Below are positions 1 to 9,118 of a DNA stretch of 53,733 nt, one piece after another (position 1 is the stretch's first letter; each line of letters starts with the position of its first letter). The notes beneath the pieces are model-generated. The model ran no database searches, was not told the DNA's origin, and saw only the letters and a list, made by a program, of their open reading frames with translations. Origin of the DNA: Deltaproteobacteria bacterium (GTDB lineage Bacteria; Desulfobacterota; DSM-4660; Desulfatiglandales; Desulfatiglandaceae); NCBI GenBank assembly GCA_019307945.1, contig JAFDIS010000015.1, forward strand, positions 1 to 53,733. The letters run 5' to 3'. A program made the translations under genes and the position numbers.

Positions 1-1
1 G

Positions 2-103
2 GAACAGCGACATAAGCAGAGGCAGAAGGCTATCGAGTCTCATGCTCGCTGCCAAGAAAAGAATGTCGCCAAAAAAACTCGCGGCAATCGCCGCAAATAA
101 AAT
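2..103 (+). CDS. C-terminal fragment of an unidentified protein, cut by the window edge
   Basis: An open frame runs from the left edge to a TAA at 101-103, giving about 33 residues rich in Lys, Arg and Gln and ending in KKTRGNRRK. The start lies outside the window. A basic tail like this occurs in transposases and nucleic-acid-binding proteins, and a decayed insertion sequence follows directly, but nothing here identifies the family. It could also be chance. Confidence 0.25.
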
Positions 104-222
104 TACGAAGTCAAAATAATAAGGTGTTATAATTCATAGAAAAGGCTATTTTTTTCGAAGATACATTAAATCCCGGTCGTTTTCCTTCGCGCCCTTGCAC
201 TGTTAGGCACAGGCTCATTTGC

Positions 223-1735
223 AAACCCAATTATCGAAAACAGACATTCGAAGAGTTCCTTTTAGCCGTCAGTGGAAAGTTGCTCGGATACAATCTCTTG
301 TTTCCCTTGGCCCAGATTATCCCCCTGGGGCCGATTCGAGGGAGCCAACTTTTCACTCTTCTTGAAAAGTGGCAAGGGCCCCTGGGCCTTTCCTGGCGAA
401 TGGCGCTTGCCGCGCTGACCATCAAAGAGCGTCTCGGTGTCAGCGAAGAGGAAGGCGTTGAGCAGATCCGAGAGAATCGGTACCTGCAATACTTTTGTGG
501 GCTGAAGAAGTTACCACAAAGCCGCTCTTGCACCCCACCATGCTCGTGCACATCGGAAAAACTTTTTCTGCAGAGATCCTATCCTGGATCAACGATGTGA
601 TCATCGCCAAGGCCTTTGAGAACAAGACAGACGAGCATAAGGAGGACGAGGATGACCCGGGCGACCCGAAGGCATCCAGCAGGGGTAAGCTCTTGTTGGA
701 TGCCACCGGCGCACCTACCGACATCACTTATCCGACGGACCTGAAACTTCTGAACCAGGCCCGGTAGAAAAGCGTGTAACTCATCGATGTCCTTCACAAA
801 AGTCGGGGCGGTGGTTACAAGAAGCCTAGAACCTAAAGGGTTAAGGACCAAAAGGCCTATCTTTGCCGTTGCCAACAGCAAGAAGGTGAGCAAGAGGAAG
901 CTTCGAAAGGCGTTAAAAGCGCAGCTGGGGTACCTGCGTCGCAACCTCTCACATATCGATCAGCTGTCTCGAAGCATGAGCTTGACGCAGTTGTGCAGGG
1001 GTTTATATCGGGATCTTCTGGTGATCAGCGAGATGTATCGTCAGCAGCAGTGGATGCACGATCAGCGGAGCCGACGGATCGATGATCGGATTGTGAGCAT
1101 CAGTCACGCCCATTTCAGACCTGCCAAGAGAGGCATGGCCGGAAGTGATGTGGAGTTCTGCCACAAGGTGTCTGTGAGCCTGGTGGACGGCAACAGGTTT
1201 GTTGACCGAATCAATTGGGACGACTTCAAGGAGTGCCAGGACCTGCAGGGCAGGTGGAAGTCTACGAGAGGCGTTTAGGGTTTTGCCCGGAATCGGTGCA
1301 TGCTGATCGCATCTACCGCACGCGTGAAAACCTGCGCTGCTGCAAGGAACGTCACATCAGGTTGTGGAGGCCAAGGCTTGGCAGACAGCCAAATGTGACC
1401 CGGGAAAATGAGAACCGACTTCGTATGCAGGCCCTTGAGGCGCGCCAGGACGAGTTGGACCGGATTGCGATAGAAGAGATGTTTGCCAGGGGAAACGTCA
1501 TTTCAGCATTGGGCGCATCATGAGCAAGCCTGCCCCCAGTGGTTAAACGGCCATTATCCTCTGTTTTTTGGTGATGAATCTGGACAGATGGCTGGCAACC
1601 ATCCTGAGCACGCCTTTTTTTCAAAGAGTGAGAATCGCTGTTTCGGACTTTCAGGTGAGGTTTTCTGATCTCTCGCCCGCTTATCTCAATGACGGCCTGC
1701 TCACAGTGCTGAGTGGGTCAGGAAACTCTAATTAA
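223..1735 (+). pseudogene. Decayed IS5/IS1182-type transposase (DDE, DUF772-type N terminus)
   Basis: Pieces of one transposase appear in order in all three plus-strand frames. About 223-500 carries the N-terminal part (RMALAALTIKERLG, EEEGVEQIRENRYLQYF). About 498-764 carries HPTMLVHIGKTFSAEIL and LLLDATGAPTDITYPTDL. About 875-1260 carries QLGYLRRNLSHIDQL, RQQQWMHDQ and RIDDRIVSISHAH. About 1250-1500 carries ESVHADRIYRTRENLR. About 1502-1735 carries FSIGRIM and FLVMNLDRWLATIL. These match the conserved blocks of IS5-family (IS1182-like) transposases from memory of the family. The frame is lost near 500, 870, 1262 and 1500. In-frame stops lie at 765-767, 777-779, 834-836 and 1544-1546, so it cannot make active enzyme. 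I could not see terminal inverted repeats or a target duplication, so the element ends are not defined. Confidence 0.88.
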
Positions 1736-1758
1736 GCAAGCATGGTGGAGGGGAAAAT

Positions 1759-2928
1759 TTGATTCGCTCATTCGATCTTATTCTCGTATTTGCCAGTTTT
1801 CGCAGATCAACCATCTTTCTTCCCATTGTCAAGATGTTGAGCGCCCAATTTAAAATCGGTATTCTACCTCTGCAATTGCCCTTAAAAGAAAAAAGAAAGA
1901 CCCGGGAAACGGATTCGCTGTTTCTTGGATTGTGTGTCGAACTCGGGGCAGAGATTCTTAAAGGTGCGCGTTATCATGCAAAAATTTCCATTATTCCTCA
2001 GTGGCCTTATTCTGAAGAACAGCTTATATTTTTAGAGACCCGCCTTCAGTCTGACCGCGTTTTCTGGATGGTGGGTTTGACAATGGGAAATTTCCATTTT
2101 GATCGTCTAGGAAAAATAAAAGTGGACAAATTACTGGTCCCGGATCTGGATCTTTATCATTATCGATTGAAAGTCAGAGAAGAAGAGCAAACTGCTGAAA
2201 TAACGCCCAGTATGCTAGTGGAAATCGGTGTGCCATTTAAAAAATATCCGGTACTCCCAGACATGGGGATAGACTATCTTTGGGCGAATCCAACACCTCT
2301 GAGTTTGCCAGATGTGATCAACCGTCTCGAATATTTGGAGTGTGTAAAGCGTTTGATTGATAATATCCCTGAGAAAGATGTTATTGCACTTAAACCCCAC
2401 AATGCCATTGAGAGCCATGATTACATTGTTAGTCTACTTGCTCTGTATTTGCTGAAGTTTCCACTGATAAAGCCGTTTTCTTCAGCTATTAGTAGATTTT
2501 CAAAAAAAATTGCTCGTAAGCTTTCTAATGGTCCTCTCAAAAATGCTTTTTTGAATTTGGTCATTGCTCACACCTATATGGAAATCCTTAGGCGAGTAAC
2601 ACCGCTCAAAGCACTTACTTCGTATCACAATTTCAGTCTGGAACTGATATTGCCACAGGTAAAAAAAGGACTTATTACCGGAAGAAGCAATAGTATTTGG
2701 CATGGGCTTTACACTAAGCTACCGGTTTACAATTGCGTGGACAAAAACCAAATTATAGAAAATAAGACTAAAATGAATTACGAAAGTATGAAATATTTCG
2801 AAGTTCCATACTGCAACGGCCGTTTGGAATTTGAAGCCAAACATTTTGATGTGATTCGCGAAGAGACGCGGAAGAGGGATTTGATTAAATGGCTTTCTAA
2901 CGAATTGACTATTTGTTCAAGTGAATAG
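1759..2928 (+). CDS. Unknown protein of the glycan locus, AT-rich gene
   Basis: This 389-residue protein is not recognised. The start is a TTG at 1759, about five bases after a strong GGTGGAGGGG ribosome-binding site at 1744-1753. The N terminus (RSFDLILVFASFRRSTIFLP) and the alternating alpha/beta character resemble a GT-B-type glycosyltransferase or a polysaccharide-processing enzyme, but no catalytic motif stands out and there is no clear signal peptide or membrane segment. The gene is clearly poorer in G+C than the ABC transporter gene after it, which points to separate acquisition. Its stop overlaps the possible GTG start of the exporter. Its place at the head of the glycan genes suggests a role in building a surface glycan. 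That is inference from context only. Confidence 0.8.
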   Translation: MIRSFDLILVFASFRRSTIFLPIVKMLSAQFKIGILPLQLPLKEKRKTRETDSLFLGLCVELGAEILKGARYHAKISIIPQWPYSEEQLIFLETRLQSDRVFWMVGLTMGNFHFDRLGKIKVDKLLVPDLDLYHYRLKVREEEQTAEITPSMLVEIGVPFKKYPVLPDMGIDYLWANPTPLSLPDVINRLEYLECVKRLIDNIPEKDVIALKPHNAIESHDYIVSLLALYLLKFPLIKPFSSAISRFSKKIARKLSNGPLKNAFLNLVIAHTYMEILRRVTPLKALTSYHNFSLELILPQVKKGLITGRSNSIWHGLYTKLPVYNCVDKNQIIENKTKMNYESMKYFEVPYCNGRLEFEAKHFDVIREETRKRDLIKWLSNELTICSSE

Positions 2929-2950
2929 GCTATTTCCAAAGAGACCGAAT

Positions 2951-4750
2951 ATGAAAAATGTAAAAGAACTATCTGGCCTTCAGAGTGTTTGGCATATCTT
3001 TGGACCTTTTCGTTATCAAGCCATCTTTCTTTTTTGTATCATTTTAGTCTCCGCGTTATTTGAGACTCTCGGTATCGGCATGGTGCTTCCGCTTCTTCAA
3101 ACCGCCATGGATCCAGGGCGGTTTACCTTCCTGGGAATCCGCGTGCTTGAGGTGATTCCTGAAGAGACGCGCTTGCTTGTGGTGTGCGGCGCCACCCTTG
3201 TGCTGTTCGTGTTGAAGGGTTCAGTGACGATGCTTCGGTACTACTCTTCCTCCCTGTTCATCAACCGGCTTAGGCGGTTCTGGTCTGCTCAAATCATGGA
3301 CAGCTACCTCGGCGCCTGCTACACGGAGGTGCTAATGCATCGCCAGGGTGTGCTTCTCAACAACATGGTTCATGAGCCCACTTACGCTTCCAAGGCCATG
3401 AGAGACCTGGTGGAACTGCTGGCCAACACGTTTATGGCATTGGGGCTCGTGACCCTCCTGGTGATGGTGAACTGGCAATTGACCGCTGTGGTTGGACTTT
3501 TCTGCGCACTAGTGCTGATCGCCTTTTGGAGAATCACGCAGCGGTACGCGACCGACGTGGGGCGCCGAAAAATTGCCTTGAACCAGGAGATTACGCAGAT
3601 TGCTGCTGAGGCCATCGCAGGGATCCGGCAGCTCAAGATATTTTCCTTGGAACGGCGCGTGGGACAGGAGTTTCGGCGGAAACTAGGACGCCTGGTGCGG
3701 GTCATCGTCGGGTTTAGGGTCGTCAGTGGGATGCCGCTTATCCTGGGGGAACTGACCATCGTCATCATCGTGGTGGGCATTCTCCTCTTCTATCGATATG
3801 AGCTCGACGTGGATTTGAAGACGGTGATACCGGTCCTGGGGCTTTTCATGGTGAGTTCCGTGCGGTTTTTCATGAGCGTATCGCGGCTCATCTCTCAGCG
3901 CATGTCCATTGTCTCTTACTGGCCGTCACTGAAGCTCGTGCGGCAATTGAGCCGGAGGGCCCCGGACCGGGAGCCGGAACAAGGCGGCAGGGAGTTCCAA
4001 GGGCTTCGGGCCCGTGTCTCGTTTTCCCATGTCTCCTTCAAATTTGAGAACGGCTTCCAGCTGTTCGACGATCTTTCTCTGAATATCCCTAAGGGGAAGA
4101 TTACGGCCGTGGTGGGGCTCTCGGGGGCTGGAAAATCCACCATCTGCGATCTCCTCAGCAGGTTTTTCATACCTACTCAGGGCCAGATCCTGGTGGACGA
4201 TGAAAGACTCGAGGATCTGAGTGTTCGTTCCTGGAGGAGAAAAATCGGCTATGTCTCCCAGGAGACGTTCCTCTTCGATACCACGATCAAGGAGAACATC
4301 GCCATTGGAGTACCGGAGGGGGCGACGGATGAGCAGGTTTATGCGGTGGGCAGGATGGCCGGGGTCGATGAGTTTGTCTCGAGACTCCCGCACGGATATG
4401 ACACCCCCATCGGGGTGGACGTCAACCTTTCCGGGGGGCAGCGTCAGCGGATCGCTATCGCAAGGGCTCTCGTCCGGGACCCGGACCTTATCATCCTTGA
4501 TGAAGCCACCAGTTCCCTGGACGCAAGAATGGAAAGACGGCTGCTGGAGACGATCAAGAAAATCGCGGGAAACAAGGCGGTTCTGTTCATCACACACAGG
4601 CTTTCGAGCCTATGGATCGCCGATTACATCTATTACCTGGAAAAGGGTCAGGTGGTAGAGCAAGGCTCCTACGAGGATCTGATGGCGGAAAAGGGATCTT
4701 TCTGGCGGTTGCAGCAGCTGGCTTCCAAGGAAAGCGAGCCTGTCGAATGA
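2951..4750 (+). CDS. ABC exporter, fused membrane and ATPase domains; probable lipid-linked glycan flippase
   Basis: This is an ABC half-exporter of about 600 residues of the MsbA/PglK type. The N-terminal half holds about six membrane segments. The C-terminal half is a full ATPase: Walker A GLSGAGKST near residue 388, the Q-loop region YVSQETFLFD, signature LSGGQRQRIAIARAL near 492, Walker B DLIILDEATSSLD near 512, and the switch His in FITHRLS. The start is uncertain: GTG at 2921 overlaps the previous stop but has no ribosome-binding site, and ATG at 2951 has a weak AGAG. Its surroundings (glycosyltransferases, a WecA-type initiator, an O-antigen ligase-like protein, no Wzx) suggest that it flips an undecaprenyl-linked oligosaccharide across the inner membrane. 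Lipid A or peptide export is the alternative. The family is certain; the substrate is inferred. Confidence 0.93.
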   Translation: MKNVKELSGLQSVWHIFGPFRYQAIFLFCIILVSALFETLGIGMVLPLLQTAMDPGRFTFLGIRVLEVIPEETRLLVVCGATLVLFVLKGSVTMLRYYSSSLFINRLRRFWSAQIMDSYLGACYTEVLMHRQGVLLNNMVHEPTYASKAMRDLVELLANTFMALGLVTLLVMVNWQLTAVVGLFCALVLIAFWRITQRYATDVGRRKIALNQEITQIAAEAIAGIRQLKIFSLERRVGQEFRRKLGRLVRVIVGFRVVSGMPLILGELTIVIIVVGILLFYRYELDVDLKTVIPVLGLFMVSSVRFFMSVSRLISQRMSIVSYWPSLKLVRQLSRRAPDREPEQGGREFQGLRARVSFSHVSFKFENGFQLFDDLSLNIPKGKITAVVGLSGAGKSTICDLLSRFFIPTQGQILVDDERLEDLSVRSWRRKIGYVSQETFLFDTTIKENIAIGVPEGATDEQVYAVGRMAGVDEFVSRLPHGYDTPIGVDVNLSGGQRQRIAIARALVRDPDLIILDEATSSLDARMERRLLETIKKIAGNKAVLFITHRLSSLWIADYIYYLEKGQVVEQGSYEDLMAEKGSFWRLQQLASKESEPVE

Positions 4751-6048
4751 GGGAGTCGGGCAGGGGGGTGCGGCTGGTTAAGAAGGCGGTTCGCACTTTC
4801 GTCGGGGAAGAAAGGGCGTTCGCCTTGCTCGCCCGGTGGGCCCCGGCGGTGGGCCGTTCCCTGCGGGTATTGGGTAAAAAGGTAAAATATCACATCGGTC
4901 CGGCCTGCGCTGGAATCCGGCGGTTCGGGACGGATGACCACCACTACTTTTTCGGATACTATGACCTGATCCCGGCGGACGAAGACGACTCCGCCGTTTT
5001 GTCACTACAGGTCCCCGCGCGGATCGTCCGCGCGGGAAAGGTCCCCGCTAAAGTCGGCTACTTCAGGGCGGAAGAGCCCGCCCGTTTTCATCCTATCGGG
5101 CAAACAAGGTGCTGGTGCTGGCAGCAGGGCTGTAGACTTCAGTGGTACCCGGCCCGGGAGCGGGGCGGGAATCGATTGGTCCTGTATAACGCGGAAATGG
5201 ACGGGAGGCCAGGGGCCGTGATCCAGAATGTCGACCGACCGTCTGAGATCCTTCGTCAAATCCGCCGCCCCCTTTATTCGGTCACCCGGGACGGAAAGAT
5301 CGGACTTTCCCTGAATTTCGAGCGCCTGGGGCGATTGCGACCTGGTTACGGTTACACGGCCTTTTCGGGAACGCAAAGCGGGGAGACGAAGCCGGGAAGG
5401 GATGGGATCTGGCGCGTGGACATGGAAAGCGGCCAGGCGGACCTCATCTTTTCCCTCGAGGACATGGTGCGGCTGGACCCTCTGCCCTCCATGGGACAGG
5501 CGGTGCACTATGTAAACCATATCGCCGTCAATCCGGACGACTCCCGTTTTCTCTTTTTTCATGTATGGCTCTTGGATGGAAGACGATATACACGTCTCAT
5601 CACCCTGGACCTGGACGGTGGGAGACCTTACGCCTTGGTGAACGAAGGGCACGTTTCGCACTACACCTGGAAGAACTCCAAGGAAATTTTGTGCTTTTCG
5701 ACCCACCGGGACACGGGAATGCGCTACCACCTGTACGAGGATCAGACGGGGAAAAGGAGCGTAGTGGGCGAGGGCTTCCTGCAGGAAGACGGTCACCCCT
5801 CATTTTCCCCGGATCTTCAACTCATCGTGACGGACTCCTACCCCGACGAACAGGGGTATCGGAAGCTTTGGTTATTTGACTTTCAGGAGAACAGACTGGA
5901 AGAGCTGGGACGGTTCTACAGCCCGTTTTACTTGAAAGGGGAGTATCGATGCGACCTCCATCCCCGGTGGAATCACGCAGGGGACCGCATTTACGTCGAC
6001 ACGGCGCACCAGGGGTTGCGGTCTCTTTACGTGGTTTCCCTGAAGTGA
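4747..6048 (+). CDS. Beta-propeller-like protein (PD40/TolB-like repeats) in the glycan locus
   Basis: The start chosen is the ATG at 4747, which forms an ATGA overlap with the stop of the ABC exporter, giving 433 residues. A conserved-looking block near residue 60 (DDHHYFFGYYDLIPADED) is followed by repeated units with propeller features: HVSHYTWKNSKEILCFSTH, HPSFSPDLQLIVTDSYPDE and HPRWNHAGDRIYVDTAHQG. These resemble the PD40 blades of TolB and the fold of oligogalacturonate lyase. There is no obvious signal peptide, so it is probably cytoplasmic. Proteins of this general type occur in polysaccharide gene clusters, but I know of no established function. It may bind or cleave a sugar chain or organise the biosynthetic enzymes. 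Coupling to the exporter suggests a role close to export. Confidence 0.82.
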   Translation: MRESGRGVRLVKKAVRTFVGEERAFALLARWAPAVGRSLRVLGKKVKYHIGPACAGIRRFGTDDHHYFFGYYDLIPADEDDSAVLSLQVPARIVRAGKVPAKVGYFRAEEPARFHPIGQTRCWCWQQGCRLQWYPARERGGNRLVLYNAEMDGRPGAVIQNVDRPSEILRQIRRPLYSVTRDGKIGLSLNFERLGRLRPGYGYTAFSGTQSGETKPGRDGIWRVDMESGQADLIFSLEDMVRLDPLPSMGQAVHYVNHIAVNPDDSRFLFFHVWLLDGRRYTRLITLDLDGGRPYALVNEGHVSHYTWKNSKEILCFSTHRDTGMRYHLYEDQTGKRSVVGEGFLQEDGHPSFSPDLQLIVTDSYPDEQGYRKLWLFDFQENRLEELGRFYSPFYLKGEYRCDLHPRWNHAGDRIYVDTAHQGLRSLYVVSLK

Positions 6049-6157
6049 AGACCGCCATGAGGAAGAAGTTTGCGGGCGCAGCCGATCCCTCCCGGGGCCC
6101 TTCCGAGGATGCCATTGGGAGCCCTTCTAGGACAGGCAGCCGATCACACTGCAACCT

Positions 6158-7294
6158 GTGAAAATGAGTATACTCTACACGGCCGATTCCATCATTCCTT
6201 CCCGCGCGGCCAGCAGTATTCATGTCATGAAGATGTGTCATGCCTTGAGCCTCAATGGGCATCGCGTGACGCTCCTGGTCCCCGCCCGAAAGGGTAGCTA
6301 TGAACCCGACGTAGGGGATATATTTTCATTCTACGGGATTCCGAGGACGTTCTCCCTGGTGCGCTGTCGCTTCCCTGGGGTGGGGATCCAACCCTTTTTC
6401 GTGTTGCTCAGCCCGCTTTATGCCGGGGAGATCGGGTTCCATCTGGATCGCGTGCGCCCGGACGTGGTCTACGGGCGATCGATCCTGGGTTGCACCGTCT
6501 CCGCCTTGTGCGGATATGAAACCGTTTTTGAGCTGCACGCACCCATCTGGGAACTCAGTGTGGTCCGGCAGTTTCTCTTCAGGCTCCTGACGCGCTCACG
6601 CCATTTCAAGAAACTCGTGGTCATCAGCGGCAATCTCAAGGCCATGTTTGTGGCAAGCGGGCGCCTTCCAGCGGCAAGGATCCAGGTGGCCCACGACGGT
6701 GCAGACGAGGCTGAGAGCGTGGAGCCCGTCACGCAATGGCCCGGCCGGCCTGGCGCTCTGCAGGTGGGGTATTTCGGACACCTTTACCCCGGTAGGGGAA
6801 TCGAGACGGTGATTCGTCTGGCCGAGTCTTTTCCGGACATGGATTTTCACCTATTCGGCGGTGAAAAGGAGTCCATCGCTTACTGGGAGGAAAGGATTCG
6901 CCTCGGAAACCTCTACTTGCGGGGCTTCGTCCCGCCTGGGCAGGTCCCGGCCTATCGGTCCCGGTGCGATGTGCTTCTGGCACCCTATCAACACAACATC
7001 GGGATCTCGCGTGGGAAACGCCAGGGAGACACGCATCGCTTCATGTCCCCGTTGAAGATCTTCGAATATATGGCGAGCCGCAGGCCCATGATCGTCTCCG
7101 ATTTTCCGGTGATTCGGGAGGTGTTAAACGATGAGACGTCTTGCCTAGTAGAACCAGAGGACTTCAATGGATGGAGACGTGCATTGGAGCGCTTGCGGGA
7201 GGAGCCTGTGCGGAAAACGATAGCGGATGCCGCCTATCGAGAGTTCATGGATAAGTACCGATGGCAACGACGGGCGGAGCGGGTTATCGCTTAA
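6158..7294 (+). CDS. GT4-family glycosyltransferase
   Basis: This 378-residue protein has the GT-B fold layout of family 4 transferases, which move a sugar from a nucleotide-sugar to a lipid-linked acceptor at the inner face of the membrane. The N-terminal half has the acceptor-side loop SRAASSIHVMKMCHAL. The linker is followed by VGYFGHLYPGRGIETVI and FHLFGG. The donor-site block reads RFMSPLKIFEYMASRRPMIV with the EX7E-type region ending in VSDFPVIREVL. Start codons GTG 6158 and ATG 6164 both fit. It is a close relative of the glycosyltransferase at 10818, sharing the MSPLKIFEYMA and PVIREVL blocks. A decayed copy of its 3' end lies near 8.7 kb. The sugar donor cannot be told from the sequence. 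Confidence 0.93.
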   Translation: MKMSILYTADSIIPSRAASSIHVMKMCHALSLNGHRVTLLVPARKGSYEPDVGDIFSFYGIPRTFSLVRCRFPGVGIQPFFVLLSPLYAGEIGFHLDRVRPDVVYGRSILGCTVSALCGYETVFELHAPIWELSVVRQFLFRLLTRSRHFKKLVVISGNLKAMFVASGRLPAARIQVAHDGADEAESVEPVTQWPGRPGALQVGYFGHLYPGRGIETVIRLAESFPDMDFHLFGGEKESIAYWEERIRLGNLYLRGFVPPGQVPAYRSRCDVLLAPYQHNIGISRGKRQGDTHRFMSPLKIFEYMASRRPMIVSDFPVIREVLNDETSCLVEPEDFNGWRRALERLREEPVRKTIADAAYREFMDKYRWQRRAERVIA

Positions 7295-7678
7295 AATTTT
7301 AGGTAAAGTTTATCTAGAGCACTCATGTTGATGGAACAGTCAGGAAAACGCCTTCAAAAATTCTGCGAAAAAGGGTCTGAGGCAAAGGCGCTGGTATGGC
7401 TCTTCGGAAAGGAGGGAGGTTTGTCTGAAGCCGAAGGCAAACCCCATACAACAAGTGCCCCGATCATGGCGCGAAAAAGGACGGGAAGCGAACAGAAATC
7501 TAATCAAGCAACCCATGAATTTAGGTCCCGTGTAACAAATTTCTATAAGGATCGAGTTCCGGAACAGCATTCTGAGCTCGGTGCATAAGATGCAGAGGTT
7601 TCGACCACCGAATTTCAGGATGGGAAAACCCCATTTGGCGCAGAACTAAAACAAACGCACCCAACAAGTTGTCGATCG
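7295..7678 (+). other. Intergenic stretch without a convincing gene
   Basis: This 384-bp gap separates the glycosyltransferase from the methyltransferase. An 87-codon frame at 7325-7588 has low-complexity, basic content and no good ribosome-binding site; I do not accept it as a gene. A small hairpin (GGTTTGTC at 7418-7425 with GGCAAACC at 7436-7443, loop of 10) is visible. Sequence at 7515-7562 is similar to 9062-9118 downstream, at almost the same distance from a glycosyltransferase 3' end. It may therefore be part of an old duplication. Confidence 0.5.
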
Positions 7679-8665
7679 GTGAGGATGATGAGAAAGAATC
7701 TTACTTTCCGTTTGCTTAGGATGACGACCAAGTATGGGCGGATCAGAAAAATCTTTGATTACGATAAGGAAGAAAAGCATAATCTTGATCGTTGTCCGGG
7801 TTGTCTATCGGGGAATGATCGCCTTCATGACTTCGGAGACTTGGATAGGTATGGCTACTACGCCAAGACATCCTGGTGTGACCGGTGTGGTCTGATTTTT
7901 ATCAACCCGCGTATGGGATTAGCGGGATACAGTCGCTTCTACCAGAGCGGAGTATATCGGCAAATCATCAAATTCTACGCCGACACACCGAAAAAATTCA
8001 GTGCCGAAAAGGAGGGGATACCGCCCAGGGTTATGCCGTTCAAAGATTTATTAAGTGAGTATTTTCAACGGCATAGAAAGTTGAGCGTCCTGGATATCGG
8101 AGGGACCGGGAACATCTTCCATTTATTAAGAGAATTATTGAGCATTGACAGATACGTATGCGTCAACCCGGCGGCTAGTGAAATCGAAATCGACGAACAA
8201 GCAGGCTTCGAGGTGTTTGAAGGAGTGGTTGAGCAGTATGAAGCCACTGAGAAATTTGATTTAATATGCATGTTTGGGACCCTGAATCACCTTTTGGAGC
8301 CAAAGCTTGTTTTTAATAAAGTCTCAAAATTACTAGATCACGCTGGCATTTTTGCTTTTGATCATGTTAACCGGGTAGAAAAAATGATCAAATCTTCTCA
8401 CCCAATACAACAAATACAAATTGATCACCCGGTATATCCTGCATCGGAAACCATTTCTTATCTGGCAGGTGATTCAAGAATGAAAATTTACAAAATGGTT
8501 TCTAATATTAAGTCACAGTATTGTTATTTGCTTAAATTGGATGGTAAAATTGATGAAAGGACGTCTATTAATAAAAAAATCTTCGAAAAGCTATCGAAAA
8601 GATCAAAATCTATTTCTTTGAATTATTTAATAAAATATTTAGTTAAAAGAATGTTATTGGCATGA
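7679..8665 (+). CDS. Class I SAM-dependent methyltransferase with N-terminal zinc-ribbon-like cysteines
   Basis: The 328-residue product has an N-terminal pair of cysteine knuckles (CPGC near residue 38 and CDRCG near 67) followed by a SAM-binding domain with motif I VLDIGGTGNIFHLL near 138 and a later LICMFGTLNHLLEP block where motif IV/post-II is expected. This layout is typical of sugar or glycan methyltransferases in O-antigen clusters, which methylate a nucleotide-sugar or a glycan end. GTG 7679 and ATG 7685 or 7688 are possible starts; GTGAGG lies directly before 7685. The second half of the gene is strikingly AT-rich and Lys/Ile-rich compared with the neighbours, a sign of recent transfer. 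The acceptor is unknown. Confidence 0.85.
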   Translation: MRMMRKNLTFRLLRMTTKYGRIRKIFDYDKEEKHNLDRCPGCLSGNDRLHDFGDLDRYGYYAKTSWCDRCGLIFINPRMGLAGYSRFYQSGVYRQIIKFYADTPKKFSAEKEGIPPRVMPFKDLLSEYFQRHRKLSVLDIGGTGNIFHLLRELLSIDRYVCVNPAASEIEIDEQAGFEVFEGVVEQYEATEKFDLICMFGTLNHLLEPKLVFNKVSKLLDHAGIFAFDHVNRVEKMIKSSHPIQQIQIDHPVYPASETISYLAGDSRMKIYKMVSNIKSQYCYLLKLDGKIDERTSINKKIFEKLSKRSKSISLNYLIKYLVKRMLLA

Positions 8666-8681
8666 AATAGTTCCTGGCCCT

Positions 8682-8795
8682 AATGAGATTTTCTCCATCC
8701 TGCCTGGTACGGCCGGAGGACTTCAAGGGGTGGGAGGCCTTGGAGCGGTTGCGGGACGGGACCCTGCGGAAAAAAATTGGTGGAGGCCGTGTGTA
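8682..8795 (+). pseudogene. Decayed fragment of a GT4 glycosyltransferase 3' end
   Basis: Translating from 8698 gives SCLVRPEDFKGWEALERLR followed by DGTLRKKIG. The glycosyltransferase ending at 7294 has SCLVEPEDFNGWRRALERLR followed by EEPVRKTIA at 7138 onward. The match needs only one codon deletion and is clear at the nucleotide level. No upstream glycosyltransferase sequence is present, so this is a remnant. It places the AT-rich methyltransferase between two copies of the same glycosyltransferase end. From about 8800 to 9118 no gene is visible, only faint similarity to 7300-7562. Confidence 0.85.
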
Positions 8796-9118
8796 TACTG
8801 AATTTGAAACCCTTGCATAACCTGCCAAAAAATGTCACTGAAGAGAAGGTGGAAAAAGGTTTGAAAATTGGGAGTTGGTGAAAAGACATGCGGGTTCGGG
8901 ATATTCAGGCTGTGGTATAACATGCTGAAAAATTTGAAAAAATTATCATCCTGAGCTAGTCTTTCCCTGGATAAAATGCGATGTGGGGAGGAAGACATGG
9001 GATATAAGAAAGTCCCTCACGGGGGGCGAAGACAGGGGCGTAAGCGCCAACAATGCAGCCAATGAAATCAGGAATCTGAAAGGTTTGTGACAAATTTTGT
9101 CAAGAATCGAATCCAGGA

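Noticed and set aside
7418-7443. GGCAAACC hairpin that recalls part of a cyclic-di-GMP riboswitch
   Set aside because: The other conserved riboswitch blocks (ACGCAAAGCC-type strand and tetraloop receptor) are missing and it is not placed before a plausible target.
7325-7588. 87-codon frame after the first glycosyltransferase
   Set aside because: Low-complexity basic product with no ribosome-binding site, and it matches decayed sequence near 9.1 kb without a shared reading frame.
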